Positions 17,174-25,066 of a stretch of 32,367 nucleotides of DNA are shown in pieces. The stretch covers positions 1-32,367 of the forward strand of contig CAMBGQ010000019.1 in the NCBI GenBank assembly GCA_945866215.1. The letters run 5' to 3'. The notes beneath the pieces are model-generated. The model was given only the letters and a program-made list of their open reading frames with translations. It was not told the DNA's origin and made no database searches. Numbering within the stretch: position 1 is the stretch's first letter; each line of letters starts with the position of its first letter. The DNA comes from Opitutus sp. GAS368 (GTDB lineage Bacteria; Verrucomicrobiota; Verrucomicrobiia; Opitutales; UBA953). The position numbers and the translations under genes are program-made.

Positions 17174-18586
17174 ATGTCCCTTCGTCCCGTCCTCGCCCTT
17201 CTGGTCATCTTCTCGGCCGGCCTCTCCTCGCTCTTCGGCGAGACCGCCAAGCCGAACATCGTCTACATCCTGGCCGATGACCTGGGTTTCGCGGAGCTCA
17301 GTTGCAATGGCTCCGACCGTTACAAGACCCCGAACATTGACGCCCTTGCTAACGCCGGCGTGCGCTTCACGCGTTTCTACACCGTGCCGCTCTGCGGACC
17401 CTCGCGTGCGCTGATCCTGACTGGCCGCTATGGTTTCCGCTCTGGCGCCGTCACGCAGGACGCGTGCAAGACCATCATCCGCACCGGCGAGAAGGCCGAG
17501 ATCATGATCCCGACCGTCCTGAAGAAGGCCGGCTACGCGAGCGCGCTGATCGGCAAGTGGGGGCAACTTACGCCGTCCGGCGATCCGTCGGACTGGGGTT
17601 TCGACCATGAACTCTATTACAAGGGCAGCGGCATGTACTGGAACAGCAAGGTCGCCCAGCCGATGTCCGAAGGCGGCGAAGTGCGCGGAGACCCTGATAC
17701 CTACGTCCTCGACGGCAAGACCATCAAGGTGAAGGACGACGAGTATATCCCCGACCTGCTGCATAAGGACGCAACCGCTTGGATGGAGGCGCAGAAAGGC
17801 CGACCGTTCTTCCTCTATTATTCACTCTCTCAAGTGCACGGCGAAATCTTGCCGACCCCGGATAGCATCCCCGCCCCGAAGGGAGAGTCGAATGCCCAAC
17901 GCACCCAACGTTTGCTCGCTGATAACATCGGCTACATGGACAAACTCGTCGGGAAGCTCGTGGCCGAACTTGAGCGCCTCAAGCTGCGCGAGAACACCGT
18001 GATCGTATTTATGGGTGACAATGGCAGCACTAAGTCGGCCGCGGTTGACGCGACCATCGGCGGCCGCCGGATCGAAGGCGAGAAGGGTTCGATGAAAGAA
18101 GGCGGCGGCCTTGTGCCGTTCTTCGCCACTTGGCCCGGAGTCATGGCATCGGGCAAGGTGAATGCCAATGTCGCCGACGCCAGCGATCTCCTGCCGACCT
18201 TCGCTGAAATCGCTGGTGCGCCGATGCCGACCGGCCGCGTGATCGACGGGCGTAGCCTGGTTTCGCAGCTTAAGGGTGACACCAAGTCACCGCGTACCTG
18301 GGCCTTCTGCCAGCTCAGTAATAATTACTACGTCCGCGAGGTGGGTTGGAAGCTCGACCAGTCGGGCACCCTTTACGACATGAAGGACGCCCCGTTCAAG
18401 GAAGTCGCCGTCGCGGCGGACACCAAGGACGAGGCCGCCGTCGCCGCCCGTGCTCGTCTAGCGGCCGCTCTGACCGGCCTGAATCCGGCGGCAGGCTATA
18501 AGGACCAGGCCGGCGACGGCACTGGTCGCAGCGCTAACAAGGACGAGAAAAAGCCGAAGACCAAGAAGGTCAAAGAGGCTAAGTAA
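17174..18586 (+). CDS. Exported sulfatase (type I, formylglycine class)
   Basis: 470 residues with a signal peptide (MSLRPVLALLVIFSAGLSSLFG). Sulfatase features: PNIVYILADDLGF (metal-binding Asp pair), TPNIDALANAGVRFTRFY, CGPSRALILTGR with Cys74 as the residue converted to formylglycine, IGKWGQL, MGDNGS (metal Asp-Asn) and EGEKGSMKEGGGLVPF. The usual GKWHLG motif reads GKWGQL here, so the conserved His of that loop is replaced by Gly. This may mark a subfamily with a changed active site. The tail is Lys-rich (KDEKKPKTKKVKEAK). It probably removes sulfate esters from polysaccharide in the periplasm and would need an anaerobic or FGE-type maturase encoded elsewhere. The ATG at 17174 follows AGGGGT, one of the few Shine-Dalgarno-like sequences in this window. 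It is followed after 5 bp by a small membrane protein gene. Confidence 0.9.
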   Translation: MSLRPVLALLVIFSAGLSSLFGETAKPNIVYILADDLGFAELSCNGSDRYKTPNIDALANAGVRFTRFYTVPLCGPSRALILTGRYGFRSGAVTQDACKTIIRTGEKAEIMIPTVLKKAGYASALIGKWGQLTPSGDPSDWGFDHELYYKGSGMYWNSKVAQPMSEGGEVRGDPDTYVLDGKTIKVKDDEYIPDLLHKDATAWMEAQKGRPFFLYYSLSQVHGEILPTPDSIPAPKGESNAQRTQRLLADNIGYMDKLVGKLVAELERLKLRENTVIVFMGDNGSTKSAAVDATIGGRRIEGEKGSMKEGGGLVPFFATWPGVMASGKVNANVADASDLLPTFAEIAGAPMPTGRVIDGRSLVSQLKGDTKSPRTWAFCQLSNNYYVREVGWKLDQSGTLYDMKDAPFKEVAVAADTKDEAAVAARARLAAALTGLNPAAGYKDQAGDGTGRSANKDEKKPKTKKVKEAK

Positions 18587-18591
18587 TCGAC

Positions 18592-18846
18592 ATGACCGGT
18601 AACCCTAAGTCCGACTTCAAACGTAACCTCAGCCGGGAAATCGCGGCTTACTTCATCGTCGTCCTTTGCGCCTTGCCGATCCGCTTCTGGCTCTATTCGG
18701 CAACTAAGGCGGACGACGGTTGGGGATCTTATCTGGCGAGCAGTACATTTAACTATATCTCCTTCGGCCTGATTGGCGCCGTCTTCGTCTCCAAACTGAG
18801 CCTCCGGACCAAGCTTATCCTGACCTTCATCCTGGTCGCGCTCTGA
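18592..18846 (+). CDS. Small membrane protein, function unknown
   Basis: 84 residues with no recognised family. There are two clear hydrophobic segments (IAAYFIVVLCALPIRFWLY and YISFGLIGAVFVSKL) and a third at the very C-terminus (LILTFILVAL). It starts 5 bp after the sulfatase stop and ends with Leu-stop inside the membrane segment. It looks like a cotranscribed accessory of the sulfatase; whether it helps retain or mature that enzyme is unknown. Confidence 0.6.
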   Translation: MTGNPKSDFKRNLSREIAAYFIVVLCALPIRFWLYSATKADDGWGSYLASSTFNYISFGLIGAVFVSKLSLRTKLILTFILVAL

Positions 18847-18949
18847 GCGCGGGTTTGGGCAAGATGGCGCTTGTTAGAGACTTTGTCAGAGTCGGCGCAA
18901 ACAGCGGCCTCTAACCTGAGAAACTCTCCGTTATATGCCTAAATTCTAG

Positions 18950-18969
18950 CTGGCGGAGAGGGAGGGATT
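18950..18969. repeat. Exact 20-bp copy of the 3' end of tRNA-Ser (att-like)
   Basis: Bases 18950-18969 are identical to 19121-19140, which is the 3' terminal part (acceptor, CCA and T-arm side) of the tRNA-Ser gene. The similarity extends five bases leftward with one mismatch. The 171 bp between the copies holds only hairpins (GGGGC-ttc-GCCCC at 18986-18998 and a nested GTTCGG...CCGAAC). A 10-bp inverted repeat (18944-18953 and 19217-19226) brackets the whole region. The rest of 18847-18949 has no gene. Confidence 0.8.
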
Positions 18970-19121
18970 GGCTCCGCTTTGCTACGGGGCTTCGCCCCAA
19001 TCCTGACGGATTGCCTGTTCGGCCTGCGGCCTTCACCGAACCTGGGTTCTCATCCCTCCCGGTGGGCTTAAACGGGCCTATCAGGCTTACCGTTAAGGCA
19101 AGTTTGTTGACTTCATCTAAC

Positions 19122-19209
<88 letters not shown>

Positions 19210-19303
19210 TTTGTTACCAGCTAGAAGGTGCATCAAAGGGAGGGCTTGTGATGGGTCAATCACGGAGTCAGGGGATGTTTCCATCCTATTTGGGCACGAA
19301 AAT

Positions 19304-19321
19304 GGCGGGTTTTACCCCGCC
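19304..19321 (-). terminator. Probable terminator hairpin downstream of glnS
   Basis: On the minus strand: GGCGGG, 6-nt loop GTAAAA, CCCGCC, then ATTTTC. The T tract is short. It lies about 55 nt after the glnS stop. A second small hairpin (GCGAAGC-tgc-GCTTCGC, 19360-19376) begins directly after the stop codon. Confidence 0.6.
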
Positions 19322-19376
19322 TTGGTTTCGCAGCCTGCCAGCATGCCAGCAGAACCCCAGCGAAGCGCAGCTTCGC

Positions 19377-21065
19377 TTACTTCGCCACGACCTTCGCCCA
19401 GGAGTCCTTCAGGCCGACGGTGCGGTTGAAAACGGGCTTGCCGGGCTGGGAGTCCTTGGCGTCGGCGCAGAAGTAGCCGGTGCGTTCGAACTGCACGCGG
19501 GTGCTCGGCGCGAGCGCGAGGAGGGCGGGCTCGACGAAGCCACGGATGGTCTTGAGCGAGCCGGGGTTGAGGAGCGTGCGCCAGTCGGTGCCTTCGGGGA
19601 TGTCGTTCAGATCCTCGTGCGCGAAGAGGCGGTCGTAGAGGCGGACCTCGACGTCGCCGGCGTGCTTTTCAGAAACCCAATGAATGGTACCCTTGACCTT
19701 GCGGCCGTCGGGCGAGTCGCCGCCGCGCGTGGCGGGATCGTAGGTGCAGGTGACTTCGATGACGTTGCCAGCGGCGTCCTTCTTGCAGCCGGTGCAGGTC
19801 ACGAAGTAGCCCCAGCGGAGGCGGACCTCCTGACCGGGCGTGAGGCGGAAATACTTCTTCTCCGGGATCTCCATGAAGTCGGCGCGCTCGATGAGCAGCG
19901 TCTTGGAGAAGGGCACCTTGCGGGTGCCGGCGGACGGATCCTCGGGGTTGTTGACGGCGTCGAGCTCGTCGACCTGGCCTTCAGGGTAGTTCTCGATGAC
20001 GAGGCGGACGGGGTCTAGCACCGCCATGAAGCGGGAGGAGGTCTTATTGAGGTCGTCGCGGACGGCGTGCTCGAGGAGGGCGACGTCGGAGAGGGAATTG
20101 TTCTTCGTGATGCCGATGGTCTCGCAGAACTTGCGGAGCGCGGCGGGCGTGTAGCCGCGGCGGCGCATGCCGGAGATGGTGGGCATGCGGGGATCGTCCC
20201 AGCTGGAGACGCGCTTTTCCTGCACGAGTTCGAGCAGGCGGCGCTTGGACATGACAGTGTAGGTCAGGTTGAGGCGGGCGAATTCGATCTGCTGCGGCTT
20301 GGCGGGGGTGTCGAGCGTGCGGAGGAGCCAGTCGTAGAAGGGGCGGTGCACCTCGAACTCCAGCGTGCAGATCGAGTGGGTGATGCCTTCATACGCGTCC
20401 TCGAGCGGGTGGGCGTAGTCGTACATCGGGTAGACGCACCACTTGTCGCCGGTATTATGGTGATGGGCCTTGCGGATGCGGTAGATGACCGGGTCGCGCA
20501 GGTGCATGTTCGGCGAGGCCATGTCGATCTTGGCGCGGAGGACCGCCTTGCCTTCGTCGAACTCGCCGCGGGTCATCTTCTCGAAGGCCGCGAGGTTTTC
20601 GTTGACGGAAGCGTCGCGGGTCGGGCTCGGCTTTCCGGCCGTCTTCTCGTCGCCGTGGAATTCGCGGATCTGTTCCTGAGAGAGAAAGCAGACGTAGGCC
20701 TTGCCGAGCTTGATCAGCTTAACGGCGTCGGCGTGCATGCGTTCGAAGTAGTTCGACGCCTGGTAGTAGTGCTCGTTCCACTCGAAGCCCAGCCAGCGGA
20801 CGTCTTCCTTGATCGAGTCGACGTATTCGACCTCTTCCTTGGTCGGATTCGTGTCGTCCATGCGCAGGTGGCAGCGGCCCTTGAACTCGAGGGCGAGGCC
20901 GAAGTTCAGGCAGATGGACTTCGCGTGGCCGACGTGCAGGTAGCCGTTGGGTTCCGGGGGGAAGCGGGTGGCGATGGACGCGTGCTTACCCGCGGCCAGG
21001 TCGGCGTCGATGATCTGCTGGATGAAGTGGCGGTGGGCCGCTGGCGCAGGCGTTTCGGAGGACAT
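19377..21065 (-). CDS. glnS: Glutamine--tRNA ligase
   Basis: 562 residues, the normal GlnRS length (E. coli about 554). Class I synthetase: [15 protein letters not shown] is the HIGH-type motif with the GlnRS-specific Pro-Glu-Pro-Asn; MDDTNP follows; VMSKRRL is the KMSKS equivalent. The C-terminal anticodon-binding beta-barrels include [22 protein letters not shown] and KGTIHWVS, both typical GlnRS sequence. It charges tRNA-Gln directly in the cytoplasm, so the organism need not use GatCAB for glutamine. It lies 6 bp downstream of gltX in one transcription unit. No Shine-Dalgarno sequence is visible at the ATG. Confidence 0.97.
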   Translation of the reverse strand: MSSETPAPAAHRHFIQQIIDADLAAGKHASIATRFPPEPNGYLHVGHAKSICLNFGLALEFKGRCHLRMDDTNPTKEEVEYVDSIKEDVRWLGFEWNEHYYQASNYFERMHADAVKLIKLGKAYVCFLSQEQIREFHGDEKTAGKPSPTRDASVNENLAAFEKMTRGEFDEGKAVLRAKIDMASPNMHLRDPVIYRIRKAHHHNTGDKWCVYPMYDYAHPLEDAYEGITHSICTLEFEVHRPFYDWLLRTLDTPAKPQQIEFARLNLTYTVMSKRRLLELVQEKRVSSWDDPRMPTISGMRRRGYTPAALRKFCETIGITKNNSLSDVALLEHAVRDDLNKTSSRFMAVLDPVRLVIENYPEGQVDELDAVNNPEDPSAGTRKVPFSKTLLIERADFMEIPEKKYFRLTPGQEVRLRWGYFVTCTGCKKDAAGNVIEVTCTYDPATRGGDSPDGRKVKGTIHWVSEKHAGDVEVRLYDRLFAHEDLNDIPEGTDWRTLLNPGSLKTIRGFVEPALLALAPSTRVQFERTGYFCADAKDSQPGKPVFNRTVGLKDSWAKVVAK

Positions 21066-21071
21066 GGCGAA

Positions 21072-22436
21072 TCAGGCGGCGAAGGCCTTGAGGCGAGCGA
21101 GGGTGGTATCGCGGCCGAGGACGCGGAGGACGCCGAGGAGGTGGGCGCCGCCGCCCTGACCGGAGATCGCGAAGCGGGCCGGCGCAAAGTAGTCGGTGGG
21201 CTTACGCTCGTGGGCAGCGCCGACGGCGGCGAAAGCGGCTTCAAGCGCCGGCTCGGTCCAGGTGGCGGCTTCGAGTACGGGCAGGAGCTCGCGGACGCGG
21301 ACCGCGGGATCGCCGCCCTTCTTGGTGAGGTTGGCCTTTGCGCCTTCGTCTTTTTTGAAATCGGCCGTGAAGAAGAAACCCATGAACTCCGGCAGGTGTT
21401 CGAGCGAGATCACCTTCTCCTGGACGATGCCCAAGACTTCGGTGAGGCGCGCGTCGGAGACCGAGGCGTCGATCACCTTGGTCTCGAGTAGAATCGGGCG
21501 GGCGAGAGCGGCAAACTCGGCGGCGGGCAGGTTGCGGAGCGTCTGCGCGTTGACGTGCGACATCTTGCGCTCGTCGAAGCGGGCATTGGACTGGTGCACC
21601 GCGGAGATCTCGAACTGGCGGATGATCTCTTCGATCGGCAGCACCTCCTTGCCGTCGGCCGGCGTCCAGCCGAGCAGGCAGAGGTAGTTGCGGACGGCGG
21701 CGGGCAGGTAGCGGCGCTGCTGGTATTCCTCGATGAGAGCGCCCTTGTCCCGCTTGGACATCTTGCCTGGACCGTCGGTCTTGAGGATGAGCGGGATATG
21801 CGCATACTTCGGTGGTTCGACGCCGAAGGCCTTGAAGAGCTCGAGGTGCTTCGAGGTGTTGGAGAGGTGATCCTCGCCGCGGATCACGTGGGTGATCTTC
21901 ATCTCGACATCATCGACGACGTTGACGAAGTGGAAGACCGGTTCGCCGTTGGAGCGGAAGATCACGAAGTCACGGTCTTCGACGCGGGCGACTTGACCGC
22001 GGACCAGGTCGTGCAGGACCATTGGGGCGGCGTCGACCCTCTCGTAATCCTTCTTCAGGTGTTCGTCGTAGGCGGCGGAGCGGGCGCCCTCGAGGCGCAG
22101 CCACCAGGCACCGTCCTTCTCGTAGGCGCGGCCCTTGGCGGCGAGTTCCTGGAGCTTGGCCTTATAGAGTTCGGTACGCTGCGACTGGAAGTAGGGACCG
22201 TAGTCGCCGCCGGCCTCGGGGCCTTCGTCCCAATCCATGCCGAGCCAGCGCATTGAGTCGAAGATCACCTGCAGGAAGGCCTCGGAGTTGCGCTCCTTAT
22301 CGGTGTCCTCGATGCGGAGGATGAATTTGCCGCCCGTGTGGCGGGCGTAGAGCCAGTTGAATAGGGCTGTCCGGGCGCTTCCGATATGGAAGAAGCCGGT
22401 GGGGCTGGGAGCGAAGCGGACGCGAACCTGAGACAT
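21072..22436 (-). CDS. gltX: Glutamate--tRNA ligase
   Basis: 454 residues. RFAPSPTGFFHIGSARTAL near the N-terminus is the GluRS HIGH motif and ILRIEDTDKER follows. KMSKRDKG is the KMSKS loop. The C-terminal helical domain contains NYLCLLGW, as in bacterial GluRS. It attaches glutamate to tRNA-Glu in the cytoplasm. It is the first gene of the gltX-glnS pair; the leader 22437-22554 is G-rich on the plus strand and holds no gene. The upstream gene is separated by a terminator, so this pair has its own promoter. The paired location of the two related synthetases is noteworthy but not unique. Confidence 0.96.
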   Translation of the reverse strand: MSQVRVRFAPSPTGFFHIGSARTALFNWLYARHTGGKFILRIEDTDKERNSEAFLQVIFDSMRWLGMDWDEGPEAGGDYGPYFQSQRTELYKAKLQELAAKGRAYEKDGAWWLRLEGARSAAYDEHLKKDYERVDAAPMVLHDLVRGQVARVEDRDFVIFRSNGEPVFHFVNVVDDVEMKITHVIRGEDHLSNTSKHLELFKAFGVEPPKYAHIPLILKTDGPGKMSKRDKGALIEEYQQRRYLPAAVRNYLCLLGWTPADGKEVLPIEEIIRQFEISAVHQSNARFDERKMSHVNAQTLRNLPAAEFAALARPILLETKVIDASVSDARLTEVLGIVQEKVISLEHLPEFMGFFFTADFKKDEGAKANLTKKGGDPAVRVRELLPVLEAATWTEPALEAAFAAVGAAHERKPTDYFAPARFAISGQGGGAHLLGVLRVLGRDTTLARLKAFAA

Positions 22437-22501
22437 GGGCGAATAGAGGGATGGAGGGCTGGAGGGCCTGAGGTCAGGCGGGCCAGAAGGGAAGGCGTAA
22501 A

Positions 22502-22519
22502 GGGGTCAGGGGTATAGGG
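22502..22519. repeat. G-rich tract in the gltX leader
   Basis: GGGG, GGGG and GGG runs separated by TCA and TATA, 66 bp upstream of gltX. It resembles a degenerate copy of the CCCCTA hexamer tracts (C-rich on the mRNA strand) but lies farther from the start codon. The rest of 22437-22554 is purine-rich and shows only a small CCTGA/TCAGG hairpin. Confidence 0.45.
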
Positions 22520-22554
22520 CAAGAAGGGAGGGCATGCCTAGGGGTTGGAGGGCA

Positions 22555-22582
22555 CAAAAAAGGACAGGTTCGAGCCTGTCCT
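22555..22582 (-). terminator. Rho-independent terminator of the PpiD/SurA-like gene
   Basis: On the minus strand: AGGACAGG, loop CTCGAA, CCTGTCCT, then a run of six T (A run at 22556-22561 on the plus strand). It lies 22 nt after the stop of the gene at 22605-24194 and separates it from gltX. Confidence 0.9.
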
Positions 22583-22604
22583 CCAAACGGCCTTGGGGGA
22601 GACC

Positions 22605-24194
22605 TTACTTGGCCTCGACGGGGGCTGGGACGATATCCTGGACGATACCGATGCCGGTGAAGTAGGCATTGCGCTGGGAGATGCGCTGGGCGAAAAGGCG
22701 GCTCTCATCGGCCCCGGTTTTGTCGGTGACCAAATCCTTCTTAGCTGGTCGGATGAAGACGTAGTCTCCGCTGTTGGTGCGGATCGCGGAGGTCAGCCTG
22801 CCCACGCCAGCGGCTTCGATGAGGAGACCAGTGTTGTCGCTGGCGCCGTTCAAAGCCTCGGGCACGGAGTAAACCGAGAAGGCGGCGGGGGAGGTGAGCA
22901 CGAGCTTATGGGTCTTGGCGCTGTCGGTGAAGGTCTTGCCTGCGGCGACGTCGGCTTGGATGGCTTGGCCGACCTTGGCGACTTCCTCGGCGAGGAGGCG
23001 GTTGAGCTGGGATTTCTGCCAAGCGTCGATGGCCTTGACCTTGGCTTCGTCGAAGGTCGGCAGGCGATCCGGCGTGCGTTGGTTGAGGAGGATGAAGGTT
23101 GCGCCGGCTTCGGAGCGGTAGACTTCGGTGCGCCATTCCTTTTCGGTGAGTTCGGCGGCGACGCGGAGGGCTTCGGCGGGGACCTGCGCGACGGTGGGAG
23201 GATTGATGACTTCGAAGGACGGAATCAGGGTGACCTTGGCGTTCTTGGCCTTGATCCAGGCGGCGAGTTCCTTGCTGTCGGCCTTGGCGGTATCGATCGG
23301 GAATTTCTCGGCGAGCTCGTCGGAGACCTGGCCGGCAAGGTTGGTGATGGCGCGTTCGGCGCGGATGAGCTTCTCGAGTTCAGCACGCTTGGCGAGGGAC
23401 TGTTCCTTGACCTTGCCGGTCTCGAACTTGAACTTCTCGGCCTGATTGTAGCCCATGTTGATGACTTCGTCGTCGGTGACAGGCGCGGTATCGACGACGG
23501 TTGGAGCGACGGTGATGGCGGTGACGGTGACCTGCGGGGGCAGCCGGAAATTCTCAATGTTGGCCGTGAAGGCTTCCTTCACCTTGGCTTCCTCGACCTT
23601 GATTTCGGGCTTAAAGGCGGCGGCGGTGAAGGTGGCTACGTCGACGGTCCACTGGGTGCGCTCGCGGTCGAGGATGCGCTTAATCTGGCTGGCGGTGGCG
23701 TGGCCGGAGCCGGCCAAGGTGGTGACCGCCTTCCGGATACGCCAGCTGTCCTTGATGTAGGTCTCGAAGCGCGCGCGTGTCGCGTCGTCAGACGCGTCGA
23801 GCTGCTTGGCGGCGAACTCCAGGAATTTATTGAGGCCGTCGGCGTTCTTGCCGTCGGGCGTGGTGGTCATCTCGCGGGCGAGGCGACGAATCTCGCCGTC
23901 GGACGGGGAGGGGATGCCGAGGCCATCGGCGAGGCTGAGTTCAGCGACGCGCTGCACGAGCCCGTTATTGTCGACGCGCTGTCCAGTCATCTGTCCGAAG
24001 AAGACCGCATCGTTGAAGCGCTTGCGCACGGCGGGATCGTTGAGGTCGACGCCTTGATAGAGGAAGGCCCCGCCACTTAGGCCGTCGCGACCGGCGACCC
24101 CGTAGAAGACGAAGGAGACCACGATGATCACCAGCAGGAAGCTGAAGATGGTGCGGTTGTGTTTGCTGGTGGCGTTCTGGAGCCAGGTAATCAT
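22605..24194 (-). CDS. Membrane-anchored PpiD/SurA-like periplasmic folding factor
   Basis: 529 residues. The N-terminus MITWLQNATSKHNRTIFSFLL continues into a single transmembrane helix (to about 33), followed by a large extracytoplasmic part, the topology of PpiD. Residues about 50-230 are helical and resemble the SurA_N/PpiD N-terminal chaperone domain (AVRKRFNDAVFF, QRVAELSLADGLGIPSPSDGEIRR, FETYIKDSWRIRKAV). I do not see the G-G-D-L-G-W and G-x-H motifs of an active parvulin rotamase domain in the remainder, so it may act as a chaperone without isomerase activity. A terminator follows. It is divergent from folA; the shared 94-bp gap contains two short palindromes. Confidence 0.72.
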   Translation of the reverse strand: MITWLQNATSKHNRTIFSFLLVIIVVSFVFYGVAGRDGLSGGAFLYQGVDLNDPAVRKRFNDAVFFGQMTGQRVDNNGLVQRVAELSLADGLGIPSPSDGEIRRLAREMTTTPDGKNADGLNKFLEFAAKQLDASDDATRARFETYIKDSWRIRKAVTTLAGSGHATASQIKRILDRERTQWTVDVATFTAAAFKPEIKVEEAKVKEAFTANIENFRLPPQVTVTAITVAPTVVDTAPVTDDEVINMGYNQAEKFKFETGKVKEQSLAKRAELEKLIRAERAITNLAGQVSDELAEKFPIDTAKADSKELAAWIKAKNAKVTLIPSFEVINPPTVAQVPAEALRVAAELTEKEWRTEVYRSEAGATFILLNQRTPDRLPTFDEAKVKAIDAWQKSQLNRLLAEEVAKVGQAIQADVAAGKTFTDSAKTHKLVLTSPAAFSVYSVPEALNGASDNTGLLIEAAGVGRLTSAIRTNSGDYVFIRPAKKDLVTDKTGADESRLFAQRISQRNAYFTGIGIVQDIVPAPVEAK

Positions 24195-24220
24195 TCGGTC
24201 AATTTACCTCAGGCTTTCTG

Positions 24221-24281
24221 CGGGTGTCAACCCGTCCAACTCGGCCCTGGCGCTTGCTTTCGCTGGGGTTATTAACAACCC
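24221..24281. promoter_or_regulatory. Divergent ppiD-like/folA control region with two palindromes
   Basis: The gap 24195-24288 holds CGGGT-gtca-ACCCG (24221-24234) and GGGTT-attaac-AACCC (24266-24281). Both share a GGGT half-site, so they may be a pair of related operators. No -10 or -35 could be assigned with confidence. Confidence 0.3.
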
Positions 24282-24288
24282 TTGGGCC

Positions 24289-24783
24289 GTGCCTAAACCC
24301 CTCCATTGCATCGTCGCTGTGGCCCGTAATGGGGTCATCGGCCAAGCTGGTAAGCTCCCTTGGCATATCCCCGAAGACTTGGCTTGGTTCATGGACCAGA
24401 CCGCCGGCGGCGTGATGATTGAGGGGCCGGCCTGTTACGTCGAATTGGGCAAGGCCCTCCCGGGGCGGGGCACCGTGGTGGTCTCCCGCGATCCGGCCAA
24501 GTCGTTCCCTGGCGCCGAGCGCGTCGTTTCCTTGGATGACGCCCTTGTCGCCGCTGAACGTATGGACCAGTGGAAGGGGCCGACGTGGATCACCGGCGGC
24601 GAACGTATCTACGCCCTTGGTCTGCCGCTCTGCGAACGCCTGCTCATCACGCGCATCGATCGCGATTTCCTCGGTGACCGTTTCTTCCCCGCCGATTGGT
24701 CCCGGCTGTTCACCAAGCGCGTTTCGGCGAAGGAGGGGATGCAGGATGGGTTGGGGTATGCGTTTGAAATCTGGGAACGATAG
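24289..24783 (+). CDS. folA: Dihydrofolate reductase (atypical cofactor motif)
   Basis: 164 residues from the GTG at 24289. Longer readings run back through the promoter gap and have no homology. It reduces dihydrofolate to tetrahydrofolate with NADPH. Conserved features: VAVARNGVIGQAGKLPWHIPEDLAWF (substrate pocket with the catalytic acid Asp), LPGRGTVVVSR, WITGGERIY (GG cofactor loop), and the ITRIDRDFLGDRFFP and FEIWER end. Unusually, the GR-x-T motif that follows the V-I-M strand in most DHFRs (E. coli GRHT) reads GPAC here, so the Arg and Thr that contact the NADPH phosphate are missing. It may prefer NADH or be an unusual subfamily. The stop codon lies in the loop of a 12-bp hairpin. 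Confidence 0.85.
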   Translation: MPKPLHCIVAVARNGVIGQAGKLPWHIPEDLAWFMDQTAGGVMIEGPACYVELGKALPGRGTVVVSRDPAKSFPGAERVVSLDDALVAAERMDQWKGPTWITGGERIYALGLPLCERLLITRIDRDFLGDRFFPADWSRLFTKRVSAKEGMQDGLGYAFEIWER

Positions 24784-24796
24784 ACGTTCCCAGATT
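24768..24796 (+). terminator. Hairpin enclosing the folA stop codon
   Basis: AATCTGGGAACG (24768-24779) pairs perfectly with CGTTCCCAGATT (24785-24796) across a 5-nt loop that contains the TAG stop (24781-24783). No T run follows, so it is a processing or attenuation-type hairpin or a weak terminator. Confidence 0.6.
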
Positions 24797-24804
24797 CCAA
24801 ACGA

Positions 24805-24844
24805 GGGGGCACGTGGGCAAGGTGACACGGGGACACGGGGAAGG
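24805..24844. repeat. Degenerate octamer tandem repeat (five units)
   Basis: Units GGGGGCAC, GTGGGCAA, GGTGACAC, GGGGACAC and GGGGAAGG at period 8. They are related to the GAGGACAC array at 28811-28874. Confidence 0.6.
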
Positions 24845-24847
24845 CTG

Positions 24848-24925
24848 AACTCAAAGGGAGACCGGAATGTATGCTGCGGACATGTGCCCCAGCTAACTAT
24901 CCGGTCTCCGGTATCCCTTTGAGTT
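24848..24925. repeat. 19-bp inverted repeat with 40-bp spacer
   Basis: Left arm 24848-24866 (AACTCAAAGGGA...) and right arm 24907-24925 match as inverted copies with one mismatch. The spacer holds no gene. No target-site duplication was evident, so it is not assigned to an insertion sequence. Confidence 0.8.
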
Positions 24926-24935
24926 TTGTCTCGAG

Positions 24936-24978
24936 GTAGGGCTGATGCAGCACTGTCGTGACGCGGTCTCGACCCTGC
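24936..24978. repeat. Degenerate REP-like doublet
   Basis: Starts with GTAG-GG and ends with CC-CTGC (GCAG on the minus strand). The right unit forms an imperfect hairpin (GTCGTGAC, loop, GTCTCGAC, 24955-24973); the left unit has only a small stem (GCTG-atg-CAGC). It has the architecture of the doublets at 26508, 27966 and 28945, but is less regular. Confidence 0.45.
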
Positions 24979-25011
24979 CTTGTCCCCGTGCCAGCGAAAC
25001 CCATGTCCCCT

Positions 25012-25064
25012 CGCGACTATGGGGGATTTGGCTCCTCAGTGACGCCAAATCCCCCATAGTCGCG
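25012..25064. repeat. Perfect 21-bp hairpin abutting the CE15-like start codon
   Basis: The 21-bp arm 25012-25032 (CGCGACTATGGGGG...) is exactly complementary to 25044-25064, with an 11-nt loop. The right arm ends 2 nt before the ATG at 25067. It has no T run. As RNA it would sequester the whole translation-initiation region. Confidence 0.9.
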
Positions 25065-25066
25065 CT

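Noticed and set aside
18847-19121. An intact integrated mobile element at the tRNA-Ser gene
   Set aside because: Only 171 bp separate the repeat copies and no integrase is present; at most a scar.
20067-21491. 474-codon plus-strand frame opposite glnS and gltX
   Set aside because: Spans two confidently identified synthetase genes on the other strand.
22545-24080. 511-codon plus-strand frame opposite the PpiD-like gene
   Set aside because: Gly/Asp/Leu-rich shadow; it covers the terminator and has no recognisable domain.
24848-24925. Possible insertion sequence or MITE bounded by the 19-bp inverted repeat
   Set aside because: Only 40 bp between the arms, no transposase remnant and no visible target duplication; listed as a repeat only.
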